From Ministeria vibrans ATCC 50519 (Eukaryota; Opisthokonta; Filasterea): 21,449 bases of DNA. The stretch spans positions 16,746 through 38,194 of the forward strand of contig CALSCP010001600.1 of NCBI GenBank assembly GCA_943704425.1, given 5' to 3'. Below are positions 6,563 through 17,546 of the stretch, piece after piece. The notes under the pieces were generated by a model. That model saw nothing but the letters and a program-made list of their open reading frames with translations, searched no databases and had not been told where the DNA came from. Numbering within the stretch: position 1 is the stretch's first letter; each line of letters opens with the position of its first letter. Made by a program: the position numbers and the translations under genes.

Positions 6563-8458
6563 TCAATAGTCTTCATCGTCTTGCGCATCGTCCGAATCAT
6601 ACGACCGCTTCCCAGGCTTATTCTGTCCTGCACCATCGCGCGTATTCAATGATTGGTCAGAGTCACTCCGACGCATTCCTCCGTACAAATTCCTAAATTT
6701 CGCTACGAAAAACATTGATGAGTTTTTTTTTTGGCCTTTTTGGCATATTGGTTTGGTTTGGTTTTACCAGCCAAGCTGAGCGGCGATTTTGATGGCTCCG
6801 AATGCGCCATGGTTTCAGCGCGAGCGCGCGTGATGGATGGCTCGCCATCGAAACTGTCGCAGCATGCGGAATCGTTGGAGAAGTCAACAGGTTGGGGCGC
6901 AGTGACTGAGCGCTGTCGACGCACACGCTCTTGCATAGGCACGCGTGCTCCTACCCCACCGCCGGCTGTCGACTCGGCAAGACGTCGATCGTACGTGCGC
7001 CGTCGCTGCTCCGCTCGCTCCTTCCACATGCTCACCCTGCCCGTCGACGTAGATGGCGGTGGCGAGCCAGGTGGTGCTCCAAACCCTTCGGGCTGACCCA
7101 CCGAGCGTGGACGGTCCAGTGTCATAATGTAGTCATGCTGAGGCGCGCGAAGTATCGACCCCATGGGAGTTGGGCGCTGGCTGGGCGACACATTGCTGGA
7201 CGTAATAGCACCATTGGACGACGACGCATGCGTACCCCTTGCGCCCGTTGGCGACGCAGACTGGATGGGCGAGCTCAGTGGCGACGTTTTGTGAGTGCCC
7301 GTGGTAGGCGATGTCTCCACACTACAAAAAAAAATTAATTATTATTAATACTATTATCTTTGCAATCATCTCTTCCTTCCTTACGATTGACTAGTGCGTT
7401 TTGGGGGTAGAGGCAGCGACATAGACACATCGGAAGTAGACACACGCCGTCCTTGTCGCGCCTAAGCACCAAACAACCGCGCATCAGTTGCGCAAACAAA
7501 CAAAAACACAAACACACAAACAATTACCTGTGGAGACAAAGCTGCGTGATACATGATGGAGCGAGCGGGCGAGGAAAGTTTGCGGGCGGAAGGCGGCGTC
7601 TTGATGGTCGGCTGGGCTGGGCGAGTCGCTACACTCGGTGCACTCGGGGCACTGGCGGCTGTGGTTGGCTTGGCAGGTGGTGTCTCGCGTTGTGTCGAAG
7701 GCGCGCGCATCATTTCACGACGCGCTCGCAGCTCCAGAATGCTACCAGACGCTCCGCTGCTGCGACGACGTACCAGAGGTCGAGATCGCGCCCCGCTGGT
7801 CAACTCGGACAGGTTCCCCACAGACGCAGTCAGGGCCGACTCGTTCGGTGAGCTCCTGTGTGTCAAGAGCGACGCAGTACTCGACGATGTCAAGGTGCTC
7901 ACGTGTGCCCGGTTGTCGTCGTCGTCGTCATCGTCGTCTTCGTCGTCTTCGTCCACGTCGTCCTCAATCCGCGTCCCCAACACCGCCTCCTCGTGCCCAT
8001 AACTCTCACTCCATTTCCTTTGCACTACCTTATGCACCTCCTCGGAGGCGGCTGTGCCACTTCCGCTCGTACGCAGACGTCGGTGTTCGAGTGCTGCCGC
8101 GGCAATGTTGGCCGCCGCTCGCGCAGTACGACTTTTAAGTGCACGACGATCCTCGTCTGTAGACGCCGCCAAAGACCGTCGTGCGCGATAGCTTCCTCCA
8201 CTCGTGCCGCTGCTGCGACGACGATCCGTCCTCACCGACTCGTCTTCGGCACCATCCCCGCTGCAACCAAGTTCGTCGTCGCCATCACCACGACCCCCAT
8301 CGTCGTCGTCGTCGTCGAGGTCGTCGTCGTCGTTGTAACCGTACACGGTCTCCTCGTGAGCAATCTGACGGCGTCTTGTACGTTGATCGTCGTCACATCG
8401 TCGCCTGTCTCTGTCATGACCCTCATCATCGCCGTTGCCATCGCCGGCATCGCCATCA

Positions 8459-8492
<34 letters not shown>

Positions 8493-11157
8493 TAAGACTC
8501 ACACTCAAACGACTCTCGCCAAACGTAAAGCGTCGCGCTCCACCCATGCTCGAGCGGCCGTCCGGTGTCATGCACCCGCGATCAATGTCCACATCGCTCA
8601 TGCGACTGCGCTGGTACGCCAGCTTTGGAGTGCGCGGTTCACCGAGACGTCGTGTCTCGCGTGCAGGCGACGCCGTCAGCAGCGCGAGTCCCTTGGGACG
8701 GCCACGCTCGCCACCAATGTCCATGGGTACGGTGGTCGGTGGTCTGGGTGTCATGTACGGTGCTGGTACAGACTCCGCGGTGGTCGCCGCAGCGTTTGCG
8801 GATGCAGTGACGGCAATAGGAAGGCCATCTTTGGCCGAGGAGGACGCGAGAACGGTTGGCGCGTTATCAGACGACCCATCCATGAAAAATGGCAGAGACA
8901 TCGGTCGTTCTTTGCGTCCACCGCTCTGCTGAGGTCGTCGTTTCACGGTGTCGTCCTCGGCCACGGGTACACAGGCCCCCGACTCGCTCCGAGTCACACC
9001 GGCCACTTCAACGCTGGCGGCCGCCTGGCGAGTTACGAGTGGACTCTCGCGATGCACGCGCGGTGGCGAACGCAACGCCGAGCGTGTTAGACTGCTCAAG
9101 GCACTCTGGGAGCGAGTTGCCCGTTCACGCAGCGACAAAGGTTTGACTCTCAGCAAATCTACAGCGTTGCCGCCTTCATCGTCACGCACCATCCTATTTC
9201 CACCTAACCCATATTTTTCCTGATCGTCATCGCTGTCGCCGTCGTCGTCGTCGTTCCCCAGCGACGACTGCATCGACAGCGTCGGCCCCAAACTCGTCTT
9301 GCTACTCGCTGACGTCAGACTCGTCATAGACGTCTTACTCGTGCGTTGCAGCTGCGTCTGTTTTGTCTCCTCCTCCTCCTCTCTCTTCGACATTTTCGCT
9401 TCCTCTTCTTCCTCCACCTCGTCCTCGTCCTCTTCGGCAATGCCAATGGGCGCACAGGGTGCACCACCGTTCCGCCTGCGTCGGTACGCATACGACGATT
9501 CGCCATCCGACGACTCCGGCTCTTCCTCCTCGGCAATGGTCAGGCTGCGGGGCGGTCGCGTCACCGCAGTCGTCTTGCCTGCAATTAAATGAGTTGATGT
9601 TGTTGTAAGAGAGTTGTTGTATGTGATTGAATGAATTGATTAAATTTTACCTGCACTTCCAGCATCGCTGTCGGAGTCTTCCGTGCACGACGTCGACGGA
9701 GATACGGAACTGTCATCGTGCGACCGTTCATCCTCATCTTCCACTTCGTCCGCCACCTCGTCTTCTTCCTGTACTGTTCGACTGGGGGCAGCTGCACGGC
9801 TCAAAGCTGGACGCTGTGCTGCCTCTTCCTCCTCCTCCTCCTTATCCTCTTCATCATCGACAAAACCCGTGGCGAGTCGAGACGATGTCCACGATGGCTT
9901 CGAACGACGATCCAGCATGCTGACGACACGTCGCGGACGCGCGGATGAATTGCGAGCCAGCGATACCCCGTCCGATTTGTTGAAACTATCGTTGGTGGTG
10001 AATCCAGACACTGAAGGTGACTTGAGGGGTAGTCTTCCTTGCGACTGCGACTGGTCCACTTCCCTTGTCGCGCCTTTAGTTGTGTGTGTCGCTGTGTTGC
10101 CACGAGAGTTGCGCGTACTCATTGGCAAAGGAGCACGTAACCTCTCTTCGCGCTTGAGTCGCTTCGTCACCGTTTGCTACGATACAAACAAAAAAAAATA
10201 AAAAAAAATAAAAAATAAAAAATGAATAAAATATATATATATGAACAACCCAACGCCACAATTGATCACATACCTGAGCGAGAAGCAAGAACGTGGCGGC
10301 AATGTGATCGTAGGAGTCGGCGCCGAGTGATGCGTCGACCGTGTCCCTGTCAATGTCGATATCTTCGAGTTTTTGAAAGACTCGTTCGCGGTCTGCGTCG
10401 TTCATGAGCGTCATCCAAGTGTCACGCGAGTCGCTTGTGTCAAGCGCGTCGCCAAAGAAGGTGTCGTTGGCAGTGACCCAGGAGTGTTTGATGATGGTGT
10501 CGAGCGAGGCGCGTTCGGTAGGCTCGCGCTTGAGCATGAGCGAGATGAGGTGTCGACAGCCCTCGCTCATGTGCGACGGACATGTGTACTTGACGTCCAT
10601 GATGTTGATGAGCATCTCGCTTGGGTTGGCCTCTTCAAAAGGCAGCCGTCCCGCGACAAACATGAACAGAATCACGCCCAGTGACCAAATATCGACAGCG
10701 GGTCCGTCGTACGCATCGCCTAGCAGCAGCTCGGGCGGCGAGTATGCCATGGTGCCACATGCCGTCTCCATCTTCTCCCCTGAAACACAAGACAAACCAT
10801 TCAAATTCTGTATGGTACTTTTAGTTTTCAAACCTTCGTGATAGTCATTGCTAAAGCCAAAATCAGTGATCTTGATGACCGAGTCGCACAAAAGAAGATT
10901 TTCCGGCTTGAGATCACGGTGAACTACCCGCAGGTTGTGACAGTAGTCAATGGCCGAGAGGGTTTGTCGGAAGTAGGCACGTGCCGTGTCCTCGTCGAGC
11001 TGCCCCATGTTGCTCACGCGGTCGTACATGTCACCGTCTCGTGCCAGCTCCATAATAATGTACAGCTTTGACGGAGTGTCCAAGACCTGTTGCGACAAGA
11101 GTTTTAGATGGAGAAACACGAAAAATACCAATTTTATGGTGCACAACGACGCACACA

Positions 11158-11206
<49 letters not shown>

Positions 11207-12060
11207 ACACGCAAGACACACAGCGACAGACATATATAGGCGATTGCAGTAGTGTGTACCTCGTAGAGTTTGACAACGTGAGGGTGGTTCATCACCTTCA
11301 TGCACCGCACCTCCTGGAACAAGTGTGCCCGTGCCTGGTCGTCCAACTTTTGCTTGTCGATAATCTTGACAGCTACTTGTTCGCCTACGGAAAGCACAAG
11401 AGCGGGTGGGTTGAGCACGGCAACGACAAGAAAATGGGCGGTGGGCAAGAGCGAAAGAGAGAGAGCCAGAGAGAGAGGGAGAGAGAGAAAGATTGAGAGA
11501 GAGAGCGAGAAGGAAAGTGGATTGGAGACTGAACAACAAAAATGGTGCGACTGACTGTGCAGAGGACAGGGTGAGTAGAGGCACGTCGAGAACATCAAAA
11601 GGAATGTCGAGAGAATGTGTTCAGCGCGCGAGCAGGGCTGCAGCAGTGCTCAGTGGGTTCGTTTGAAGCATACCAGTGAAAACATGTTCGGCCAGCTTGA
11701 CGACGGCAAAGTGACCGCGTCCCAGGTTCTGCTTGAAGTCGTACAGGCCGACGAACTCGCCAAACGACGCAGTTGTCGTCGATGATGGCTGTGGGCCGGT
11801 CGGGCGCGGGTCGGCGACACGAAGAGAGGCCAAAGAGAGAGCGAGAGAAAACCAGAAGAAGGTTTTAGCAGGTGAAAAAAAAAAAGAAAAAAAAAACGGC
11901 GGTCTCAAAAAAAAAAAAGGAAAAAAGGTCGTTTGAGGGTGGGTGTAGGAGAGAGGGGCGGGCACAATGAACAGAGAAGAGGGAGAGCGGGACAGGGCGG
12001 GCGGCAGACCTTGTGGGCGTGGGCAGAGACGGCGCGAATCTTGGCCACAGGATCAGACAT
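6563..12060 (-). CDS. SNRK: SNRK-like Ser/Thr kinase with long acidic tail
   Basis: Ten exons in transcript order: 12010-12060, 11674-11788, 11260-11384, 10834-11086, 10274-10779, 9651-10176, 7528-9578, 7385-7461, 6768-7321, 6563-6702. All phases agree, giving 1465 aa. The kinase domain (about 33-283) has [17 protein letters not shown] (40-56), Lys62, alpha-C Glu80, HRDLKPEN with Asp155, and DFGFSN with Asp172. It also has the [14 protein letters not shown] activation loop, whose Thr187 matches the LKB1 site of AMPK-related kinases. Residues 313-350, ending [13 protein letters not shown], match the UBA-like segment that follows the kinase in SNRK. The spacing and the sequence [10 protein letters not shown] are diagnostic of SNRK rather than MARK or SIK. 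Residues 351-1465 are low-complexity, with Asp/Glu and Ser runs encoded by GAC/GAT repeats, unlike the shorter tail of animal SNRK. All residues needed for activity are present. Confidence 0.92.
8455..8495 (-). repeat. Coding (GAT/GAC)n microsatellite in SNRK
   Basis: On the sense strand this is a run of GAC and GAT codons giving a dozen consecutive Asp residues. Similar shorter runs occur at about 7918-7950 and 8300-8330. Such tracts are prone to length change, so the acidic tail is likely polymorphic. Confidence 0.85.
11153..11205 (+). repeat. (CA)n microsatellite in SNRK intron 3
   Basis: CACACA tract broken by one ACC, inside the 173-nt intron 11087-11259. It reads as (GT)n on the sense strand, just downstream of the donor. 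Confidence 0.95.
11452..11512 (+). repeat. (GA)n tract in SNRK intron 2
   Basis: Degenerate AGAGAGAG stretch within the 289-nt intron 11385-11673. It reads as a CT-rich pyrimidine tract on the sense strand. Confidence 0.9.
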
Positions 12061-12282
12061 GGCGAGAGCGACCGAGTGTGGGTGACGCCGGGCCCGCTGC
12101 TGCTCTGAACGCGTCCGCCCCCTCCGCAACAAACAGGTGCTGAGCCAACGCACGCAAACGGTACAATCACTACAGTTGCCTGAAGGTATTTGTCTGACTT
12201 CTGACTGTCTTTGAACTTTCACCCTTTCAAAAAATGCAAAGGATCATTGAATATTATTTATTTTCAAAAAATATTCACCTTT
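12061..12282. promoter_or_regulatory. Shared divergent promoter, SNRK and 130-aa gene
   Basis: 222 bp separate the two start codons. The SNRK side is GC-rich; the other side turns AT-rich (TCATTGAATATTATTTATTTTC) just before ATG 12283. No unambiguous TATA or CCAAT element is seen. The short spacing suggests a bidirectional promoter. Confidence 0.45.
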
Positions 12283-12675
12283 ATGACAGACGAGGTTTCG
12301 GGCAGGGCACCGACTGTGTCTGTGGCAGAAGAAGGTGTGACGGAGTCAAGTGACGCCGCTGTGGCGATGGACAGCTCGAGAGAGAAGGAGACAGCGAGAG
12401 ACACGACGAAGGAAGCAACAACAGCCGTCGACGCAGCCGATGGGCCCGCAAAGGACGCTGAAGAGAGCAATGCAAGTGCGCCGGCGACCGAGGCTGTGCG
12501 GCCGCAGGTGGACGGCAAGATCCGCGCCTGTCGCGGTCGCTTTGCCGTCGCGGACATGCTCAGCATCCGCAAGACAGGCCATCCTGCGCGCAAGTGGGCG
12601 CGCCAGTGTGTGGAGGTTGGCGTGCTGAGGACACAGCGTTGGGTGAGGCTGGAGGAGGCGTCTCCATCCGAATGA
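12283..12675 (+). CDS. Small acidic protein with conserved-looking C-terminus
   Basis: Single-exon frame of 130 aa from the first ATG, with stop TGA. Residues 1-75 are a low-complexity Glu/Ala/Ser/Thr segment, likely disordered. Residues 75-120 are different: KIRACRGRFAVADMLSIRKT then GHPARKWARQCVEVGVLRTQ, a compact basic block with regular hydrophobic spacing that looks like a folded or nucleic-acid-binding motif. I do not recognise the family. It is divergently paired with SNRK and followed at 242 bp by the RING ligase gene on the same strand. Confidence 0.6.
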   Translation: MTDEVSGRAPTVSVAEEGVTESSDAAVAMDSSREKETARDTTKEATTAVDAADGPAKDAEESNASAPATEAVRPQVDGKIRACRGRFAVADMLSIRKTGHPARKWARQCVEVGVLRTQRWVRLEEASPSE

Positions 12676-12917
12676 TACAAACTCAAACTGTACAATAGTA
12701 TAATATAAATCACAACCCTGGTCACATGGCACTCAGAAGTCAGAGAGGACAGAGACCACTTACTACTTGGCACTTGGCACTGATCAGTGATGAATGATGA
12801 CTCATGTCAAATATTCAATCAGCGCTTATTCTTATCCAAGTGTCCATTGTCCATTGTCCATTGTCCAATTCGTTGAGTGACTTGAGTGAGTTGAGTCTCA
12901 CTCGATTATCTGGCCCC
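12676..12917 (+). promoter_or_regulatory. Promoter/leader of RING gene with 7-bp tandem repeat
   Basis: Between two plus-strand genes. It holds a heptamer TCCATTG repeated almost four times (about 12841-12866) and TTGAGTGACTTGAGTGAGTT just after it. An in-frame ATG at 12804 would add 38 residues, but these encode the repeat and look like untranslated leader, so ATG 12918 is preferred. Confidence 0.45.
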
Positions 12918-14360
12918 ATGACCGAGTCTGCGCCCCCAGAATGGCGATGCTCCATCTGTTATGGCCTCTTATATGAGCCAGTCGTACACATGCAAACAAT
13001 CAAAGGACACATCTCTTCCGTAACGCCTCTCCTCATCCCTCCCTCCCCCAGGCGACTCCCTGCCGCCACCACTTCTGCAGGGAGTGCATCACAAAGGCCC
13101 TGGCGCAGACTACAAGCACGTGTCCGCTGTGTAAGGTGCGCATTATGACGTGGGCGCGAAAGGCACCGCCAGTCAATGAGCAACTCGCGCTTAAGATTGT
13201 CGAAGCACTCCCACGCACCGCAGCTTATCGCGAGAAGCGACGAAGACAAGGATGCGCCCCCAACGACATCGATGGCGACGACGCTCCTCACGTCGAGTTT
13301 GAGATGGCGCCCAGAGCGCCCGTTTCCTCCGATACGGGACTGCGCGCGGAAGCCATGGCGTGCGAGGCGGAAGCGGAACGCCGACGGCAGAAAGAGGAGG
13401 CGCTGTCGCAGCCGATTCTGGAAGAGATGCGACTTGAAAAGAAGCGCGTCCAGCAGCAGCGTGCCGAGGCGGACCGGCTCAGTCAGAAGCTCGTCCAGAA
13501 GATGCAGCAAGACGATGGTGTTGGTGTGGTGCTGAGCCGAAAGCGCAAGACCTCGCCACGGCTCACGATAGAGGGGGATACCAAGCGAGTGCGGGCCGTT
13601 GCGACGGAAGAGGTAATGAAAAGTCCGTGCGGTGGCGGCGAAAAAGAAGGGTGGAGCGCGAGGGGAATGGAAGAGATTGACGAGGAGGAGCGGGTGCACT
13701 TGGCTGAGGGAGTAGCGGGTGATGGCACGGAGGAGGAGCAAGAGGCGGACATGGAAACCCTCGTGTTCTCGGATCCGGGAATGTACGATGAGGTGGAGCA
13801 GCGACGCAGGACGGAAGTGGAACTGGAGCAGCAGAACGCAGAAGAAGACAGCGAAGGGGCGAGCGACAGCGACGAGGGTATTGATGAAGAGGAGGAGGAT
13901 TTTCGAAGGGCACAGACGGGGCTACCCTCTCCTCTTGTAACTGCAACAGTCACTACGACGACGACGACCACCACCACCACCACGAGTGCGACAACCTCAC
14001 TGGCGGACGTGGCACCGAGACTCGTTGCTGTGCCTCCAGAACATGAGGAGGAGGAGGAGGACCAACAGCAACAAGAACAAGTGATAAGACAGCGCAGGTG
14101 GAATGAAGCGAATGCGACCGACAAGGATACGACTGCCACCTCAACGCCCACACCATCCGCGCCCGCCGCAGTGTCAGAAGACGAACGAGTCGCTCGTGAA
14201 CTGCAGGCCGATTATGACCAAGAATACGCTAAGGTTACACCGTCAACCCTTAATCCCTCGTACTCATTTACTCACGCACTCACTGTAGGAACGCGCACGC
14301 CAAGAGGCAGCGGACCATGCTTTCGCTCTTAAATTGCAGGCGTCCCTTGGTGGGCACTGA
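12918..14360 (+). CDS. RNF168/RNF169-like RING E3 ubiquitin ligase
   Basis: Three exons, 12918-12983, 13052-14233 and 14289-14360, encode 439 aa. A C3HC4 RING sits at the very N-terminus: C11, C14, C26, H28, C31, C34, C46, C49 with standard spacing, preceded by EWRCSICYGLLYEPVV. The first intron (68 nt) splits the RING between the first and second Zn ligand pairs. The segment after the RING (VRIMTWARKAPPVNEQL, then IVEALP) matches the RNF168 pattern of an SWTR-like motif followed by a helix. A basic, coiled-coil EKKRVQQQRAEADRLSQKL region follows. Acidic and poly-Thr stretches fill the middle (Thr run about residues 321-334). The C-terminus, DERVARELQADYDQEYAK joined to EAADHAFALKLQASL, carries two MIU/UIM-like ubiquitin-binding helices. 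In animals RNF168 marks H2A at DNA breaks; a similar role here is inference. Confidence 0.75.
13953..13992 (+). repeat. Coding (ACG/ACC)n tract, poly-Thr
   Basis: Run of ACG, ACC and ACA codons giving about ten Thr in a row within the RING ligase gene. A low-complexity linker; the antisense reading gives the poly-Val ORF that should be ignored. Confidence 0.9.
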
Positions 14361-14786
14361 CCTCTCTGCCCTTCATGTGTATATAATATACTAATATTCT
14401 TTCATCAACACCCACTTTCAGTGTAATTCCGCCAGTTGCGTCTCGTTGATTGCCGTCTGACAAAGCCGTAGGGTCGCCCTTGAGTGTAGAGGGTAGGCAA
14501 ATCGTTTTTCAGTCGGGTGCCCCCTTCGCAACCGAAGAGCGACTGGATGCCCAGGTGTCGCTCAATGCAATCATTTCGCAAACAAAAATTGCAGATAGGA
14601 AGTGACGCCATTACCAAATCTATGCACATCAAGCAGCTCACTCTTTGTGCACGAATTGAACGAATGTAAATTACATGCTCGATGGGCACGTATGTGACAA
14701 GCCAACTAGTTGACAACAGCTTTGGCCAAAGTGGTCGCAATTTTGATGGCAAGCGTCGCTTGTACACTATTGCTATAATATTATAA
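14361..14786. other. Convergent intergenic region with a minus-strand open frame
   Basis: Lies between the stop codons of the RING gene (plus) and the pentatricopeptide gene (minus). On the minus strand a frame from about 14757 to its stop at 14405 stays open for some 118 codons. It includes RRLPSKLRPLWPKLLSTSW, VPIEHVIYIRSIRAQR and paired cysteines (CLMCIDLV, CNFCLRND). It has no clear ATG of its own and no recognised family. It could be a remnant exon, or chance. An acceptor-like TACAAG precedes it. Confidence 0.3.
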
Positions 14787-16800
14787 TTATTGTACAGAGA
14801 TCTCATTGGCCGACTTGAGAGCCTCTTCAAAAAGAGCATCCAGGGTGTCCGTATCAAACCATCGCTTGAGGCGGGCGTGTAAATGGTCGATGCAGCGGCG
14901 AGGTGCAGTGTGGTGCTCGTGAACACAACGAAGGGTGGCACGAATAAGCTGAGGTGGAGGGCGACAGATGGTGCTGAAGGTGTCAAGAAGTGAGGCGGCG
15001 GCGGTGGGGTCGTTCACGTAGCTGACGGCATAGGCAAGTTCGGTGTCGACACTGGCTGGATCGTTACTAACAAAGGGAAGCAGGCGGTTGAGGAGCGGAA
15101 AGAGGGAGACAAGCCACTGCTCAAGCGACGAGTGCTGGTGCGCCTCCATAGTAAGCCGCAGGGCCTGCACGTCGGGTCGTACGGGGGGCGCAGGAAGTGC
15201 CGCCAACACAAGCATACGATCAAACACGTTTGAAGCAGACGCGTCCGAATGCGTGTGGACACAGGTCCGCAAAGTGCACAAAAAGCTGTCGTTGTTGGGC
15301 TGCAGCTGCACATCCCGATGCATATGCGCACGCACCTCCATGCTCCGCAGCAGATTCAGAGCCACCTGTGTGCGCCCCGCATCCGCAGCAATCCCCAATA
15401 CAATGTTGTACGAGTCGAGTGAAGGTTCCATCTCAAGCGAGCCCTAAGTGAGAGGAAGAAGTGACTCATTGTGCACAAGTGACTCATTGTGCGTGTGCGT
15501 GTCCCACACACTCTTTCTGAACCATATTCTCTTTCGCTCTTTCTCCCAAATTTGTTCTTTCTCCCACCTCTGTCGTACCTCAGCAGCTGCCTCCTCCATT
15601 GTCGCCAGTACTCGCACCGCATCGGCAAGGCGACGCGACGAACGACATGCGGCCATTGCAAGATTACAAGCAGCAGTGCGCACAACCAATGGGTGCACAT
15701 CAGGCGTCGGGCCCATCTGCGTCTGGTGGTCGCGCAGTGCGTGCATTGCCGCCAGCGTCGCCAGTGCCTGCTCTGCAATGCCCCGTTGTGCACAGTACTC
15801 CAATATCAGTGTAAACGACGTATTCGTGGGCATCAACAGCGGTTCGTTCGACATTCCTACACGCCAAGAGTGAGAGTGTGTGCCAACCATTCTCTACGGG
15901 ATTCGTTGACTGTACCCGCGTGAGTCATTGAATCGAGTACTTTGAGCGCATCTTCAAGATCGGAGTGTCGCAAACACGACCGAATAACCTGATTACACAC
16001 AGAACAGTCGATGACCACTCGTCTGTTGTTTCGACTCTTTTGACGTTCCATTCTAGTAATAAAAAAAACACTAATTGAGACGAAGCAAACCCATAAAAGG
16101 TGAAGTTACCGCTGTAGAAGACCCATCACATCGTTGACTGTGCCTTTATTAACAAAAATCTCGAGAACAGAGGTGTACAGACTCTGCCAGGGTGTCACTA
16201 TTGAAACACGGAGTGGTAAAAGATATTGCAGACGGTCCCACTCGATTGAGTTTATACCTTTGGGATTGTCCATTTCGACATTTTGCTTCTCAACCCGCTC
16301 CATAATGGATATTTTGACGCTGTCGTCGTCGACATCGCTAAAGAGACGGTATGTTTCGTTTCGGGGTGCCCGTTGCCATTGCTACGCAAGACACAATCAT
16401 CCGCCGCTGTCACTCGAAAACGGTTTCACAAACTCACTCACTCACTCACTCACACAACAACTCACCTTTCGCTCAGCATTCTGCTCCATCTTGTTGAGAA
16501 CTGTAAATGCATACGACAGACCCGCCTTGCGGCACTGCATGAGACACTCCTCGTAGACAGCCGTGGTGCACACTGCGCCAGTCGCATGCGACGCACTCTC
16601 CTCCTCGCAGCGCTACGTCGCAAAGCGGAGACGGGTCAGACGCAAGCGACGCATGGATATGGATGCCCACGCCGTCTTCAACGCACCTCAAGGTACTCCA
16701 GGTACTTGAGAACCTCTGTGGGCTCGTTGGTGCCGTCGAGGACGCGGACGGTCCGGATCGCATCGATTTCCTTTAAGGGTCTTCTCCACTGATTCAGCAT
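14787..16800 (-). CDS. Pentatricopeptide-repeat-like protein
   Basis: Six exons in transcript order: 16687-16800, 16466-16612, 16110-16381, 15916-16052, 15579-15856, 14787-15443. Phases are consistent, giving 534 aa. Helical-pair repeats of about 35 residues recur: AVYEECLMQCRKAGLSYAF (about 53-80), CNQVIRSCLRHSDLEDALK (about 192-222), TSFTLILEYCAQRGIAEQAL (about 234-258), CNLAMAACRSSRRLADAVR (about 285-312) and DSYNIVLGIAADAGRTQVAL (about 325-352). This is the pentatricopeptide signature. Such proteins usually bind organellar RNA, most often in mitochondria. The start at 16800 is the first ATG in frame; an acceptor-like CGCGCAG just upstream leaves room for an extra 5' exon carrying a targeting peptide. 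It is followed upstream, on the same strand, by RMDN after 151 bp. Confidence 0.7.
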
Positions 16801-16951
16801 TAATTGCCCAATCTGCGCGGGTCACAGAGCCGAAAAGGGGATAATCAGGAGGTGGCACGAGACGAAGAAGGTAACAAAAGAAATGATTAATAATTGTAAA
16901 TTTTAAGCTGTTATTGAAGAGAATGAGGAAGACATTTCAAAAGTTATTGCA

Positions 16952-17505
16952 TTAACAAGACTTGAGCAGCTCGGACGCCTCCTTGTGTGCGGTGCGGTCG
17001 TCGGGCGTGTCGCCCTGCATCGCCAGTGCTGCCATCAGCCACTCCTTTGCCTCGCTCTTGCGCCCCATCCGCAGCAGCGTCTTGCCCACCATCAGCGTAT
17101 TCTTTGTGTAGAACCTGTACACATGCAAACCAACGTGAACAACAGGCTCGGTGTTTTCATTCTTACCCCTTTTCAATGGCCTCTGCCGCCTCAAAGTGTG
17201 ACAGTGCCTCTTCATACGTCGACTGTGGTGGCGTTGCAAACAGTGCTGCCGCCAAGTTGCGCTCAATCCATGACAGCTCGGCAAACGTGAAACACCAAAG
17301 ACCCAGCAGATGTCGTGACGTTGCATCTTTTTCATTCAGGCGACACGCCGCCTCAAAGTGTTCGCGGATCTCAAAGGCACTCCCAATGCGCTCCTTGGTC
17401 GACTTGTAGTCTCCCGCTCGACTCAGTCCAATAGCGTACCACTGATAAAATCAATAATAATGTTATTATGATTATTATGATTATGCAGATGACACTTGAC
17501 ACTCA

Positions 17506-17546
<41 letters not shown>

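Noticed and set aside
7858-9090. 410-aa plus-strand ORF with poly-Val and Ile stretches
   Set aside because: Exact antisense of the Asp-rich SNRK exon; GAC/GAT repeats read backwards give Val/Ile. No splice or start support.
12264-12773. 169-aa minus-strand ORF over the 130-aa gene
   Set aside because: Low-complexity antisense reading. The plus frame has a start, a stop and the more protein-like C-terminal block.
13483-14151. 222-aa minus-strand Ser/Val-rich ORF
   Set aside because: Antisense shadow of the acidic and poly-Thr parts of the RING ligase.
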